NCBI RefSeq assembly: GCF_028389875.1
Contig: NC_084667.1
Coordinates: 56,894,570 to 56,958,569 of the forward strand
Reading direction: 5' to 3'
DNA length: 64,000 nt
From: Rhea pennata
Taxonomy: Eukaryota; Chordata; Aves; Rheiformes; Rheidae
The translations under genes and the position numbers were made by a program. Under the pieces are notes generated by a model that was not told the origin of the DNA, did no database searches, and saw only the letters and a program-made list of their open reading frames with translations. Of the stretch, positions 23,401-36,240 are shown piece after piece. The number at the start of each line of letters is the position of its first letter. The stretch's first letter is position 1.

Positions 23401-23555
23401 GTACCAATAGAATAAGCCACGCAGTTCAAGGGGCGCATGAAGGTGGAATATTTGCGCTTTGTATGCTACGAGATGGTACACTAGTATCAGGAGGTGGAAA
23501 AGATCGAAAACTAATATCTTGGAATGGAAATTACCAAAAACTTCATAAAACAGAG
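23401..23555 (+). CDS. EML1: EML1 exon: WD repeat, GAHEGGIFALCML
   Basis: Completes the split Gly codon, then encodes TNRISHAVQGAHEGGIFALC, MLRDGTLVSGGGKDRKLISW and NGNYQKLHKTE, about residues 447-498. This spans the junction of the two propellers. Donor GAG|GTGATA is moderate. Confidence 0.95.
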
Positions 23556-24793
23556 GTGATATCGCCTGTCTTTAAATTAACTCTGTCACTCCGAGTGAGA
23601 TTTTAGCTGTCTTTGAGCTGACATTCTTAAATCATTTTTTTTTTCTTATGGAAAAGCGTTTTATGAAAAAGAAAGTCAATGCTAAAATGTAATACCTTTG
23701 GAGTGATTGATCATTTCTGTGATAGGCTATTCATTAAATAATATTTTATATTTAATATCTATTTGAATTGGAAAACATATCTTCTAATGATATTTTTCAT
23801 ATTATTTCTTCCTTTTTTGCAATTGATAATGTTAGATCATTTTTTACTTCAGCTATTATAGTGTTAAATATTATTACAATATTTGATTTAATTCTTTTCA
23901 ATTTCCAAAATGATATATTTTTAATCACTTGATTTCTCCCTCTCTCTTTTTTTGTTAGTTATGGGATATTTTTTTTTAATTTAAAAAATAAATTCATCAG
24001 ATCAATTCAGTGCTGCATAGGAGCTTGAATTTTAAAATAGAATTTGTTTGGACAGGATTATATGAGCGTTTACATACTGGATGAAAGAGTATAATCAGTG
24101 TAAAGCTTTGGGGAAGGGTTTCAACCCTTTCAATTGTCTATTATGAAACATTCCAAATATATTTGCAACTGGAATGGCATGTTATTTTCAGTAACTTGTT
24201 TTTTAACACAGCACAAGATACATGCTTATTATGCTGTTTCTAACCATGACCTCTGAAGATGGTTACTTTCTTTTTCATTTATTTGTCCGTGCAGTGGTTT
24301 TGTGTGTTTTTTTTAATTTCACATCTTCTGTTGAGCTTTAAGTTGGAGATTTGCACCAAGTCTTCCAGAGACTAGGGGGCAATTAAAGGAGCATAACTTG
24401 CAGAAAAGCACTACTGATATAGAGCCTGACACTACCTCTGAGTAGAAATACTTAATCTGATATCAAGGTTGTAGTTAAAATATGATTGAGTTAATGCAGC
24501 ATGATGAAACTATACCTTTTCTGCTTGTTGAAATACTTAGTTTATCTGTATATATGTAATGTTGTGTAGATAAGGATATTTTCTCTTGCAGTGATATAAA
24601 AACAGTTACTAAGCTGGTGCAAGTTGTTATAAACTTTCCAAAGTCAGGGGTATGTATTTATGTATTTTGTGTCATCTCTGTACAATTTCTATTAAAATGC
24701 ACTTGTTAGGCCATCTGTCTTAAAAAAAAAAATGCTAACACCATACAAGTCATTTTCTAGTCTGACTTATCTGTTTATCTGTTATGAACACAG
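23556..24793 (+). other. EML1: EML1 intron
   Basis: A 1.24 kb very AT-rich intron ending TCTGTTATGAACACAG. No repeat family or extra exon recognised. Confidence 0.75.
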
Positions 24794-24919
24794 ATTCCAG
24801 AAAAGTTTGGTCCAATAAGAACAGTAGCAGAGGGAAAAGGTGATGTTGTGTTAATAGGAACGACTAGAAACTTTGTTCTCCAGGGCACACTGTCAGGAGA
24901 TTTTTTTCCAATTACCCAA
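24794..24919 (+). CDS. EML1: EML1 exon: IPEKFGPIRTVAEGKGD
   Basis: A phase-0 exon of 126 nt encoding IPEKFGPIRTVAEGKGDVVL, IGTTRNFVLQGTL and SGDFFPITQ, about residues 499-540. GPIRTVAEG and GTTRNFVLQG are strongly conserved in EML1 and EML2. Donor CAA|GTAAGT is strong. Confidence 0.95.
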
Positions 24920-25199
24920 GTAAGTCGCTGCCTTACGTACGTGTTTCTAATTAGTGTAGGAGCAGTAAAGATATTGCCCAAAGATAAGTATTGTAAATGT
25001 GAACCTGTTGAATTTATCATTACAGTACTTTTGGCAATAAATAACATGATAAATAGGCGTCTATCCAAGCCAATGTATTTGTACAAGCCAGTGTATTTGT
25101 AACGCTTTAATATATAGTTTCCTAATTTTAATGCTGTTTAAATGCATTTAGTCTTGATAATGCTGTCCACCCTATCAAGAAAGATTTCTGTTCATGTAG
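24920..25199 (+). other. EML1: Short EML1 intron (280 nt)
   Basis: Bounded by GTAAGT and TTCATGTAG. The open frame that runs through its first half is chance, because the conserved GHTDELWGL follows only after the intron is removed. Confidence 0.8.
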
Positions 25200-25331
25200 G
25201 GTCACACTGATGAGCTTTGGGGACTTGCAGTCCATTCCTCTAAACCTCAGTTCTTCACTTGTGGACATGACAAACACATTACCCTCTGGGACGCGACCAC
25301 TCATCGTCCTATCTGGAACAAGATTATAGAG
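25200..25331 (+). CDS. EML1: EML1 exon: WD repeat, GHTDELWGLAVH
   Basis: A 132-nt phase-0 exon encoding GHTDELWGLAVHSSKPQFF, TCGHDKHITLWDATTHRP and IWNKIIE, about residues 541-584. GHTDELWGLA is one of the most constant EML motifs and ITLWD is a blade terminus. Donor GAG|GTAGAA. Confidence 0.95.
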
Positions 25332-28300
25332 GTAGAAATTTATTAAACAAATCTCTACTCTTCTTGTAGAAGTTCTCAATTAATTTATGTTTTTTCTTAC
25401 TGTTCTTTCTTAAGATTATTGATGTGAAGTATCTTGAAATATAACTTCAAGGAGAAAAGCTAAGCGAGTGTCATGAGGCTTGTATTTCTGAAAATGGGCA
25501 TAGTGCTGAAAAACAAAACTGTGGAGCAAAACAAGAATTTTAAGGCCTAGGTTGTATGGATCTATGTGTTGTATCATAAAGAAAGATACAGTGCTGTTGG
25601 CATGTTTTTAATAAAGCTTGGATGTATTTATCAATTGAAAGTAGTTCTGATGAAATATTAATATACTACTATCCTGAACTTGATAGGCTTCAGAAGGAAA
25701 AGGATTTTTTGCTAACACTTTTAGCTTTGGGGTTTTTTTTTGTTTGTTTGTTTTTGTTTATTTTTTTCCCTAGGACTGATTAGGATTTTTTTAATAGATT
25801 CTGTTCACAAATAAAGAAATGGGGTTTTAGTTTTTCACTTCCTATCCCTGGTATGAACTGAATTTTTAGGTACTGAAGGAGTAGATAGTAGAGGCTCAGT
25901 TTTCAAACTCATTTTCAAACTCTTACAATGTTGATTTAGTGATAACATGAGTTTTTGATTATTACAAGCATCACTAGAAAATTATTTTTAAAGTACTTTT
26001 TTTTTTGTCTCATGCAATTTGTCACCTTTCTGAATAGTTACCCATAAGAAAATATTGGCTTATCTCCTAGAGACAGCAATGAAACTTTTGTCTCTTTGAG
26101 ACACCACTATAGCATTTTTCAAACAGTCTTATTTTTATATCTTGTTGTAGATGTGTGACTGATTCTGTGCTTTTCTGGAGATGCACATAGATATCGGAAT
26201 AATCCAGGTCATTTCTCAGTCTTACCTATCTGCCCCTTCTGTCCACTGGAAAAGTTCAAACATTACTTCAGAAGAAAACCTAGCAACCTGGTGTAGAGAT
26301 ATATATGTATAAATATATATATCAACTACCCACATCTACAGATTAGTGTAGCCCTCAAACTCTAGCCAGGAGTTTTCTTATAGATGAACCACCTAGCAAT
26401 TTTTATAGTATAGCATACTATATACTAGTGTATAGTATAGTATATTATGGAGGAGAATGCATGCTGGCCTTTCTGAGCCTGCAAAAAAAAAAAAACATTT
26501 TCAAAATAACTACTAAACTATATTTTCCTATTTCCTGATCATTTAAAAAATTACTATATGTTAATATATCTTAGATTTAAAAATAAACTTTCTCTCTTCA
26601 GTCCTTAGGGATACTGTAATTGTGCTTTCATATATGGTCAAATCTTGAGACGTGTCAAAATCTTAATACACTGAAAATCGATTGAACTGTTTCCAAAGTG
26701 CCAAATATAAGACAAAATAAACACCAGCTTAGTCTAAGAACTTCCATGACAAAGCATTATTTAAAAAAAAAAAAAAAAAAAGATCAATAATAAAACCAAT
26801 TTTCCAGGATTTACCTTGGCAGACTCTGTAAGAAAGGACAGAACCTATGCACACCTTTGTTTTGAATGACAGAAATAGCAGTGTATCATACTGCATTTGT
26901 ATGGAATATGAAGAATTAGATTATTGCTTTAAGAGCAATTCAGAGTGACTTGAGCAATGATGAAAATTAGAAACTTTTACATATGCCTTTCTGGGTTTTA
27001 ATCATAATTTTATGGGGAGATTTAATTTGATTATTTAGAAATGTTGCGCAATTGGCTTTGTGTAGGTCTTTTATAAATATCTTGAAGTGGAAAGTGAAAC
27101 CATTGATGCAATTTTTTGTTTTTTTGATAAATTTCTTTTTGTCTGCAGTCTTTCAGTTGCATGTATTAATGTGATCCTTCACTCTGTTCAGTGTGAAGGT
27201 ATGTTTTTATATTCATGCGTTCGCTTTCAAAAAGCTTGGAGAATAAAAAGTTGGCATTTCAGATATATTTCTCATTGTAGGAGTGGTATACTGAGAGCAG
27301 CCTATATTCACGAAAAGAATTGCAAAAATTTGGCAAAATCTCTCTTTTCTGGGGGAGGTCCTGAGAGAAATAGCTCTCCTGCTGTCTGAGCACACAGCAT
27401 TGATAGCAAAGCATCATTAATGGAGATAATTACAGTGTGGGGAAAGCAAATTTATTAGCAAGATAATCTACTTTCTCAGAAATAGTTATTTATTTTTAAT
27501 AAATTACCATCGTCTCAAACAAGGGCAAAGTTTCCACTTATTCCAGCTGTCTTCTGAAAAACAGAACGGGAGCTTAGACGATTACGAGTTATAGTGAGTT
27601 TCAATTAATATTAATATCAGTTAATATTTAGTTTGGTTATACAGACATGAAGCGACCTCTGAGAAACTGTTTCTGAAATGTTTAAGAACCTCCTTTATTT
27701 ATCTTGATTCTTTTGAAATGATTGGCAACAGCAGTAGGTCTATTAAACCAGACTTAATTTTTTTTCCCTCCAAGTAGTCACTGCTTCATTAAAACAAGAT
27801 TTCTATTATCAGTCTTGACAATAATCTCCTTATTAACCACTTGAAATGTCTGAGACCGTATTTCCTCAGTCACTGACTGCTTATCTAAAGTGAATGAATC
27901 ATTTGATGTGAACCTGCTTTTGTCATAAAGATCTATGTAAGATATTTTTAATGTAGTTATCAGTGCAAGTTGTTGCTCAGAATATATCTGCTGTTTGAAT
28001 CTCTATTTTATGCAAGAGAATATTTTAGTGTTTAGTAGTTATATGAAGCTATACTTTGAAAAATTAGCAATTTTCCCTTTCTGGACTGTTCTAGTAGTTC
28101 AAACATGTATTTACAAGTCTCAGAGGTTAATGATTCTATGAGACTTCTAAGAAGTTAGTAACTTATTTGAAATTAATAATTTGTTTAAAATTAAGGAGAA
28201 TGCCCCTTATACCTAGCCGCCAGAGCAAGTAATTACAAATTAATAAAAATTTAAACAAGTTTACTAAAATGGCTGCAATATTGATAGCATTTTAGAATGT

Positions 28301-29105
28301 CGAAAAGCAAGATAACGTAGGCATTTTTGTGAGCTATATTACTTGATTTTTTGCTTACATTTTAAAATCACTTTTCATCATGTATCAGAAAAAAAGTAAT
28401 TTATTTGTTTCGGGACTTTCTCCTATGACCTGCAGGGTTTTGGAGCTGATTTTTTGTAGCTGTAGTACGTTAGAAAGAAAATGCCCCCCTTTTTTTTTTG
28501 CATACATATAGAGGGCAAGAAAAAAGAAAAACACTATAATTCTACATATATTATACTACTGATTTTTGCAAAAATTAGTGTAAATGTTTCCATATTGCAA
28601 ATCAAAATAAGAAACCCAGTTCATGCCCTTAATCTGCCACTCAGCTGCAACTGGCAGGTGCTGAAAAAGTCTTCTCTGTGTGTAGAAGTTGCACTTTATC
28701 CCTCCATGCAAAGTAATGCATAGTTCTGTTGAATAGCATACTCACATGTCCTTTAGACAGTAGGTAAACTGCAGCTTTGATACTTAATTCTTAGGTCACC
28801 CCTAATTTGATAAGCTGTTTGTATCTCTTACTTGTTTGTGATTTGGTGAGAAGCTGCCTTAGCCAGTGTTGTTGTTACGAAATCACTTGCCAAGTTATTT
28901 TTAGATTAGATAGTGTGGAAAAAAAAATAGTGGCCTTGTATAGAAGGAAAAGTCTATTGGGTAATGTCTGAATCAGTTAAAAATGTATTATTTTTTTCTC
29001 AAATTGTATTAAAAAAAGAAATGGTTCCTGAAGAAAAAATTGAATTGAGTTTTTGTTAAGAACTGAACTGGTTAACAATGTGTGTTTCCTTCTGAAACAT
29101 TTTAG
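25332..29105 (+). other. EML1: EML1 intron (3.8 kb)
   Basis: AT-rich intron with an A tract (26,763-26,781), interrupted TA repeats (26,299-26,323) and a TATAGTA-rich inverted simple repeat (about 26,406-26,448). The open frame at 27,087-27,389 is T-rich and has no coding character. No interspersed repeat identified. Acceptor GAAACATTTTAG. Confidence 0.72.
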
Positions 29106-29173
29106 GATCCAGCGCAGTCTTCAGGTTTTCATCCTTCGGCATCCGTTGTTGCAGTAGGGACACTAACAGGAAG
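29106..29173 (+). CDS. EML1: EML1 exon: SSGFHPSASVVAVGTLTG
   Basis: A 68-nt exon encoding DPAQSSGFHPSASVVAVGTL to TG and two bases of an Arg codon, about residues 585-607. Mammalian EML1 and EML2 have FHPSGS where this has FHPSAS, a Gly to Ala change in a tight-turn position (from memory). Donor AG|GTAAGA completes Arg with the next exon (AG|G). Confidence 0.94.
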
Positions 29174-30666
29174 GTAAGATGCACAGGACTACAGCGAGGG
29201 CACCAAGAAACAGTACATGATTTTTCCAGCTCACCAAATCCAAGTTCATGTTCTTTTTTTCCAGATGCATGTGCAATTCTTTTCTCTTTTGTGCATCCTC
29301 TCTTGATTTCAATTGAATTTGAGAGGGAAATGTACTTGTATTGCCTTAGTGACATAGAAACCCTGTCCTTGGACCAGTACCCCACTGCGCTGAGTGAGGT
29401 GAACATGGCATGAACGCAGAATGAGGAGAAGGTCCCTGCCCTGGGGCAGTTGGTAGCCTGAGACGAGAAGGTTTTTCACAGGGCAGGAGGGTAGGTTGGC
29501 AATGAGACCATGTGTGGAAGGTGGTGTCACCAAACCAGTGACCTAAATGCTGGATTTGTGTGTCCATCATTGCAAAGGAGAGTTTGAAGGAGGAGTTTGA
29601 AGGAGCATAATGGATTAACTTTGCAGATGTGTGTGCAGAGTTTCTCCGAGGCCCTGAGGGGTTGCACAGAAGAAATCTCACAGGAAAAGGGTGTTCATCT
29701 GAAAATCTAATAAGTGGTTTATTATCTCTAATGCCATGACATCCAGGGGCTTTAACAGAATTTTGGCAAATGTCTCAATGTTAGGCATGGTAAAAATATG
29801 TATTAAGAGACTACTTCTGCCTGAAGATGAGCAAAACCAGGGAGAAAATTAGTATCTGGTATCTTCATTTTATAGAGAAAATTGAGCCCTTTGTTACATC
29901 GTGAATCAGTGAAAGATCCATGGTTTTAGCCTTGATTGCCTGAGTCTTAATGGAATGCCTTCACCATAATTTTGTCCTCTCCTGAGGGCAGACTTGGCTG
30001 TTAGTATTGAAAATAATTAAACGTAACTGAGAATATGCAGAAAGCTGATAGGTAATCAAGATTATTTGAAATTGTACATTTTCAAAAGGAGAAGTTTTGG
30101 GATGGAATCTTTACTTTGTCTTTAATAATCTGGTGTAAGTATTAAAATGCAAAATTTATCTTTGTCCGCTGTATGTTTCCCCAAATTAAATTTGGGTGAA
30201 TTATAAATAAATAAATAAAGGAAATCTTCATGTCACAAGAATCAATGTGTTCTGATTCCAAGATAAAACAATCCTGATTCTTGCTCATGCTTTTCATTGG
30301 TTTGGGACTTATTGTAGGCATCAGTTTAAATGTTAGCATAGCATAGAGAAGCCTTAAAGGAGGAGACTAATTATATATAATTCATACTTTATTATAATGA
30401 ATGACACATGGTAAAACAGAATAAAATCAGAAGATTGATATCAAGGTCAATGTCTGAAAATTATTCTTTTTAAATCACTGGAAAGAAACCACTCTTCCAT
30501 TAAAGAACAAAATAAACTGAAATGAGTAGCAGTTGCTGTTTTTCTTTTTCTTTGGTGAAAAACGTATGGAGTGTTATTATTTTGACAAAGAAAATTTGGT
30601 CAAGATTACAGCAAAAATAAATTCCTTATGGAATGATTTATTGGCTTCTTTCTGTATTTACAACAG
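29174..30666 (+). other. EML1: EML1 intron
   Basis: A 1.5 kb intron. Its first 600 bases are less AT-rich and carry several overlapping minus-strand open frames (29,056-29,681) that show no domain or codon bias; I treat these as chance. Acceptor TATTTACAACAG. Confidence 0.7.
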
Positions 30667-30755
30667 GTGGTTTGTGTTTGACACAGAAACAAAAGACTTG
30701 GTCACTGTACACACAGACGGAAACGAACAGCTGTCTGTAATGCGTTACTCACCAG
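30667..30755 (+). CDS. EML1: EML1 exon: WFVFDTETKDLVTVHTDGNEQ
   Basis: An 89-nt exon encoding R-WFVFDTETKDLVTVHTDG, NEQLSVMRYSP and the first base of Asp, about residues 607-637. HTDGNEQLSVMRYSPDG is shared with EML4. The donor CCAG|GTTTGA is weak at +3 to +6, but the join to D-GNFLAIGSHD is exact. Confidence 0.94.
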
Positions 30756-31276
30756 GTTTGAGAGAGTTTATTTACTGGTTGAAAATAAAGTGTTGAATTT
30801 CTTATTAAATTTGGGGGTTGTTTTAAAATCGTTCCCCACTTGCCATATTTAAGCTGAAAATAAATATGTGGTGAAACATTGGCGACAATGAATAGATGGT
30901 GTCTTAAGCTCTAGTTTTTCTTTATTTTCCTTTTTTAAATCCCTCATACTCAGCATGGTTTTAATGGGAAGGGAAAAACAAACTTGATTTTAACTGTGTA
31001 TGTTGCTGCAATCGGGTTAGCCCTAAATTGACAATAGCTGCTTCCAGAACTGCTACATGTTTTAGAAGTAATATTTGCTATATAAACCTGCTGTTTATGA
31101 TGTTGAAACAAGCATCAACTTATAACTGTAAAGGAAAAAAAGTAGAACTACCTTTTTTCTTTTTCAATATTAAGGCCTTTAAGAATGATTTCCATTGTCT
31201 GTGACAAAATAACTCTTTAAAATCATTTTCAATTCCTTCTTACTAGAGTAATTACAATTCACTTTTGTATTTATAG
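30756..31276 (+). other. EML1: EML1 intron
   Basis: A 521-nt AT-rich intron ending TTTTGTATTTATAG. Nothing else recognised. Confidence 0.78.
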
Positions 31277-31374
31277 ATGGAAACTTCTTAGCAATAGGTT
31301 CCCATGACAACTGTATTTATATATATGGTGTAAGTGAAAATGGAAGGAAGTACACTCGAATTGGCAAATGTTCA
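31277..31374 (+). CDS. EML1: EML1 exon: GNFLAIGSHDNCIYIYGV
   Basis: A 98-nt exon encoding D-GNFLAIGSHDNCIYIYGV, SENGRKYTRIGKCS, about residues 637-669, a complete blade strand set. Donor TCA|GTAAGT. Confidence 0.95.
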
Positions 31375-31497
31375 GTAAGTGACCTTTCTTCTCTGTGTTC
31401 ATTATTAACAACCAAGTGTGTTTTGTAAGATTGTGTTAATACAGTTATGGTGAGAGATTCTGTTAACACAGCTAATGTAATATTCTTCTCTTCATAG

Positions 31498-31585
31498 GGT
31501 CATTCCAGCTTTATTACTCATTTGGATTGGTCTGTTAATTCACAATATCTTGTGTCTAATTCAGGGGACTATGAAATCCTATATT
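31498..31585 (+). CDS. EML1: EML1 exon: GHSSFITHLDWSVNSQ
   Basis: An 88-nt exon, after a 123-nt intron, encoding GHSSFITHLDWSVNSQYLVS, NSGDYEILY and the first base of Trp, about residues 670-699. GHSSFITHLDW and NSGDYEILYW are EML signatures. Donor T|GTGAGT. Confidence 0.95.
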
Positions 31586-31758
31586 GTGAGTAACAACTAT
31601 ATTTTGTCTTTTTGTTTAGGCAGCCTGATTCAGATTTAAAATTTAAATGAGACCATATAATTGCAAAGAGAGACCATATGTTTTAATTCATCTGGTACAA
31701 TCAAAGTCTATACAATTTTGAAATTAAAAATGTTGTCATGCTTTTTTTCCCTTTATAG

Positions 31759-31854
31759 GGATCCCCTCTGCTTGTAAACAAGTAGTGAGTGTTGAAACAA
31801 CTCGAGATATAGAATGGGCCACTTATACCTGTACTTTAGGATTCCATGTTTTTG
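31759..31854 (+). CDS. EML1: EML1 exon: PSACKQVVSVETTRDIEWA
   Basis: A 96-nt exon, after a 173-nt intron, encoding W-IPSACKQVVSVETTRDIEW, ATYTCTLGFHVF and the first base of Gly, about residues 699-731. DIEWATYTCTLGF matches EML1 better than EML2 (NMEWATATCVLGF) or EML4 (DIDWTTYTCVLGF), which supports the paralogue assignment. Confidence 0.96.
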
Positions 31855-33639
31855 GTATGTACAAGCTCTTATCATTCTTGTTATTAACTAATACTTGTAA
31901 TGACAACTTTTTTTATGAAACATGACTATTCATATTTCAAGAAAAAATACAGAACTTCTGTTATGCCATTTTTATCACAATCTGTCCTCTTATTTCAATC
32001 CAGAAAGGATCCGATTTAATATATTCCTGCCAGCTTCAAGTAGAGATATAAAATTGCAAGAAGTGTGGGAAACAGGGAAGAAATCACAAACTGCCCATTC
32101 TGTCATGCTAGAACTGCTTCTCAATCTCTTTTGGTATAAAGTACCAATTCCATGGAATTCATATCATTTATTTAGGCAGCCTCTGGACCAAATCCCCTTA
32201 TCAGAATCAGTTTCATTTGTGTTTTGTGTTTGCACAGTTACTGTGCATACACAGTGTCAGTAGTAGCCTCCATTACAAACAACTTGTAATGGACTTTGAG
32301 ATAATAAATTTAATACAATTAAATGAGATGAAAGATATAAAAGAAAAAAGAAAGAACAGGAGCACGTGTAACAAAATCATGATGATTTGTTTTCATGTGA
32401 CTTGTATTAATTCTGGAGGACCTGTTCTTTATAGTGTATTCTAAATTTTTGTATTTATTTCCAACACATGCAGAATTTGACTGATCGTTACAAAAGCTGA
32501 ATACTAGAAACATCAAATTGTTAGGATAAAGTAGGAAGACATTGTAGAGGTAAAAAGAAGAGTCTGTTTTATTATAAGCAGTAAATAAGGAAGACTTTCA
32601 GATGTATTTTAAGCAGATGCAGTAATGTGTTGGAAAGCAGGCAGAAAGGACATGTTTAGAGCCTAAAAGATGGGGTGGTAGTAGCAATATCTTAGGAAAA
32701 ACTACTCGCATTTTGTAAAATTTAAAGCTAGCAGGCAGTACTTGGGTCTCACTAAACATGTAGATTTAGTAAAAGGAGAAAATCCTAGAAGAAAGGCTGG
32801 ATGTTACCATAATGTGTTTGTCCAATCTCTAATCTTTGGGGCTTGTGACATAGTGTCACAAAGCCACAGAATCCTTGTGTGTACTATCAAAGGTTCAGAT
32901 ATTCTGAAATGATAAAAACACTTAAGTGAGTATTCCATGCTTTATAAATTGGACCCATGCAAAATATAGTGTTACTGAAATATGAGACTGCTTTTGGCAC
33001 ATCAAGAGCCCTAAGAGAAGGGTGTTGCACCTAGGAGGGGTTTCCTCCTTTCTGCAACAGCATCAGCTTTTGGAGCAAGACTGTGGAACAAAATGTTCTA
33101 CTGGGACAAGGAGGAAATTGTGGAAACATCGTATACTTTTTTATTGTTTTTATAAGCTAGAGGGACAAGTATGGGGAATAAATAAAAGTAGGTGGTATTT
33201 TTAATATTTATCAAAAATATTTTTTACTAATGTAACAGAGACTGTGAGAAGGTTAGTCAAATGGAAGTTTAAACTGAAAGAGTATAACTTATTCAGAAAA
33301 GATACATAGTGGAAAAGGAAAGAACAGGATGCCATGAATACTGAGGATTCCCAGATACACAATTAGGTTTACAAAGGTAATGTATAATAATTATAGATGG
33401 AAAAAAAGACTATTAATGGTGAGTAGAGATGTACTGTTGTCCATCCTACCAGAAAGATCAAGTGAAGAGAAATTTTTTTAATAGCTAGAGGAATCAGTCA
33501 AACACAGGAATCAATGAAGATATGAGATTTTAATTGTTTTGAAGTGTGCTGGGAAAGAAAGTACAGTACATAGGCTAACCAGCACATTATCAAAAATCTT
33601 GTGTATCTTTTTGATATAGAAAATAAATAAGCATCTGGA

Positions 33640-35950
33640 AGGGAGTTTTTTCCAGAATTGATTCTAAGTAGGTAGAGAACATATTAAGAACGTGAATACG
33701 TCTTGGGTGGGAATGACAGTGGAATCGGGGAGGTCTTAGCCACAAGAACAGGAAGGAAAGAGAGCAGCAAAATAAGAATAATAGGCTTCAGGGAGGCAAA
33801 CTGCATAAATGTAAAGTTCTGCTAAGTAAGATCTCAAGCTGGAGAAAAAAAATGGAGAGAGCTGGTTATTTCCTTCTAAATGATATGAAGAGCACAAATT
33901 CTCCCAGCACAGAGGAAAGATAGAAATGGCAGCAAGAGGCAAACTTGGCTAAACAATGCTGACCTCTGCTACAGGGAGGAGGAATGCAGATGGTAGGAAC
34001 TGTGTTGGAGTATCAAGGAGAGATATAAACAAAACCTAAACATAGCTGCATACTTGTGACAAGTACAGTAATAATAGAAGAACCAAGGGCAGCATTGGCC
34101 TGCTACTCAGATGGTTAGAAGGGAGTGATGACATTGAGACGGCAGAAGCGTGGGGGTGTTTTTTGTTTTGTTTTATCTTAATCTGTCTTCATTAGAAGTC
34201 CTTCTACAATGTGATGGCTAGCCTAGTTAGTGCCAGCACCAAAAGGATAAAACCTATCCTTTAGGTAGAGAAGGAATAAGTTAGAAAATATGAGTTAGAT
34301 ATATTCAAAGTATCTGAGTGTGATGAACATCATTATACCTCTAAAAGCAACTGGTTAATGTAATCACAGAACCATTAATACTTGTTTCAGGACATCACAG
34401 AGAATATGTAAGGTACTAGAAGAATGGAAAAGAATGAATTCAATACTGCTTCAGAGCAGATATTACTAAGATACACTTATATTCAGAGCCCATATGGAGA
34501 TGATAAAATGCAAAGTTAGTGCCTAGAATTATAAATTGAAGAAGCCCATAAATTCTAAATTGGAAGCTGACCCAGTAATTTTGGAGGTCACTCCACTATT
34601 CAGTACCTCAGGGCCTCAGAGCAACCACTATGAACAGTCTTTAAATGTTTGCCAAGATTGCCCTATTGGGCATAGCAGAAGCAGTCACGACATCAAAGAT
34701 GTGAGGCATCCAGTATGTGGATGTTTACCAGCCACTGGCTGACTGAAACTAGAGACATTTTTCTCACTCAAGTAGAATCACTTAGACATCACAAATAGTA
34801 TGTGTAACATTCACAGTTGAGCAAAATCAATGCAGGGTGGAAAATGAACATTGATCTATTGAACACCTGCCTTCAAGTATGGGAACAGATTAGTCAGCCT
34901 GGAAGTATTTGGAGATGATTCAACCAAAATCAACAGCATGTAAGGAAACGTGTTCAACAGAATATTCAAGTGATGCAAACACACATAAATTTGAAGGACT
35001 AAAGACTATAAAACGCTTACTGATCTATATGCTTTCGGAAGAACCATGTGCTACTGGACAAGTCATCAGGTCATATCACATGCCCAATATTGGAAAAATA
35101 TGTATTTGAGTTGAAGGACAAGAAAAAAAGAAATGTAAGATGCTATAAAAATCCTGACAATATATTGCAAGCAAGCTAGGAATGCACAACTGAGCTGGGT
35201 GCAAAACAAATTAAAAGGCTGTACACTGAATATTATTTTTGTTTAAATATTTTTATTAATAATATGGATGATAAAACAGTATGTTTATTTAATTTGTGGA
35301 TGAAATTAAGCTGCAGGAGTAGCATTTAAAATTTTCTTGACAGAATAATAATATGAAAAAAAGGAGGCAATTAAATGGGGACAAATAGAAGCTTATACAT
35401 TTAAACAGCGTAAGCCAATTGTACAAATACAGAATGGAGAATAGCAGGCAAGACAGTAGTTCTGCATGGAAAGACCAGGAGATTACTCTTGCCTACTAAC
35501 TGAACATGAGGCAACATTACTATGCTGTCGTGAAAAAGGCAGATACATTAGGAGGATGTATAATGAAAAGGATGACATGCAGAATGTGAAGTAATTGTCC
35601 ATTTATCCTCAGTATCTGCTTCAGTCACAGCTGGAATATTGTTTCTGGATTTTGCATGTTGAACCAACAGATAATTAGTCCAAGTGATGACTAGCAAAAA
35701 TAATAATACATGTAAATATTGTTCCATGAGAAAAGATGCAATGAATGAGTTTTAGAGAAGAGAAGGAGAAAATAGCATGGCATCAGTCTTCAAATAAGAG
35801 AAAGGAATTGATCTCTTTATCCATACCTACACAGGACTGACAAAAAAATAGAGGACTGATTTTTCAGCAAAAGGGATTACACAGTAGGAAAAACTAACGA
35901 TGAGAAGAGTGGAACACTGGAATCACTTGTGAAAGATCATAGAGTCTCAG
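33640..35950 (+). mobile_element. Ancient CR1-type LINE remnants (ORF2, sense orientation)
   Basis: A series of degenerate phrases in the order of CR1 ORF2 as I recall it: GCAAACTTGGCTAAACAATG near 33,940; AGAAGAATGGAAAAG near 34,420; AATTTGTGGATGAAATTAAGC near 35,295; CAGCTGGAATATTGTTTCTGG near 35,630 (compare the CR1 'ctggagtattgtgtccagtt' phrase); AGTCTTCAAAT near 35,788; GTGGAACACTGGAA near 35,909. Reading frames are heavily interrupted. It may be one old insertion or several adjacent ones. The boundaries are approximate. Confidence 0.55.
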
Positions 35951-36196
35951 AGAAAAAAAAATAAACTGATATGATCCTCTCCCCTTTTCATATTGACAAT
36001 CTTGTTTTTTAAACCATTTGACCTCTTGAGGAGACTTTCTCTTTTCCGCTAGTGTTCTGTGTTCATACAGCTTCCTTTCTGTCAAAGCAGTTCCTTAAAA
36101 CAGCCTTTCTGTGTCTTCTGTGCCCCATTCTTAATCCCATGTTACTTGTGAGTACCATGGTTCTCCCTTGCACATTTCCACATTTCTTTCCTTTTT

Positions 36197-36200
<4 letters not shown>

Positions 36201-36236
<36 letters not shown>
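36201..36236. repeat. T36 homopolymer
   Basis: 36 consecutive T's in an AT-rich intron. It lies a few hundred bases right of the LINE remnant, but CR1 elements do not end in poly(A), so I do not assign it as a tail. Length is likely to vary between individuals and between sequencing runs. Confidence 0.9.
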
Positions 36237-36240
<4 letters not shown>

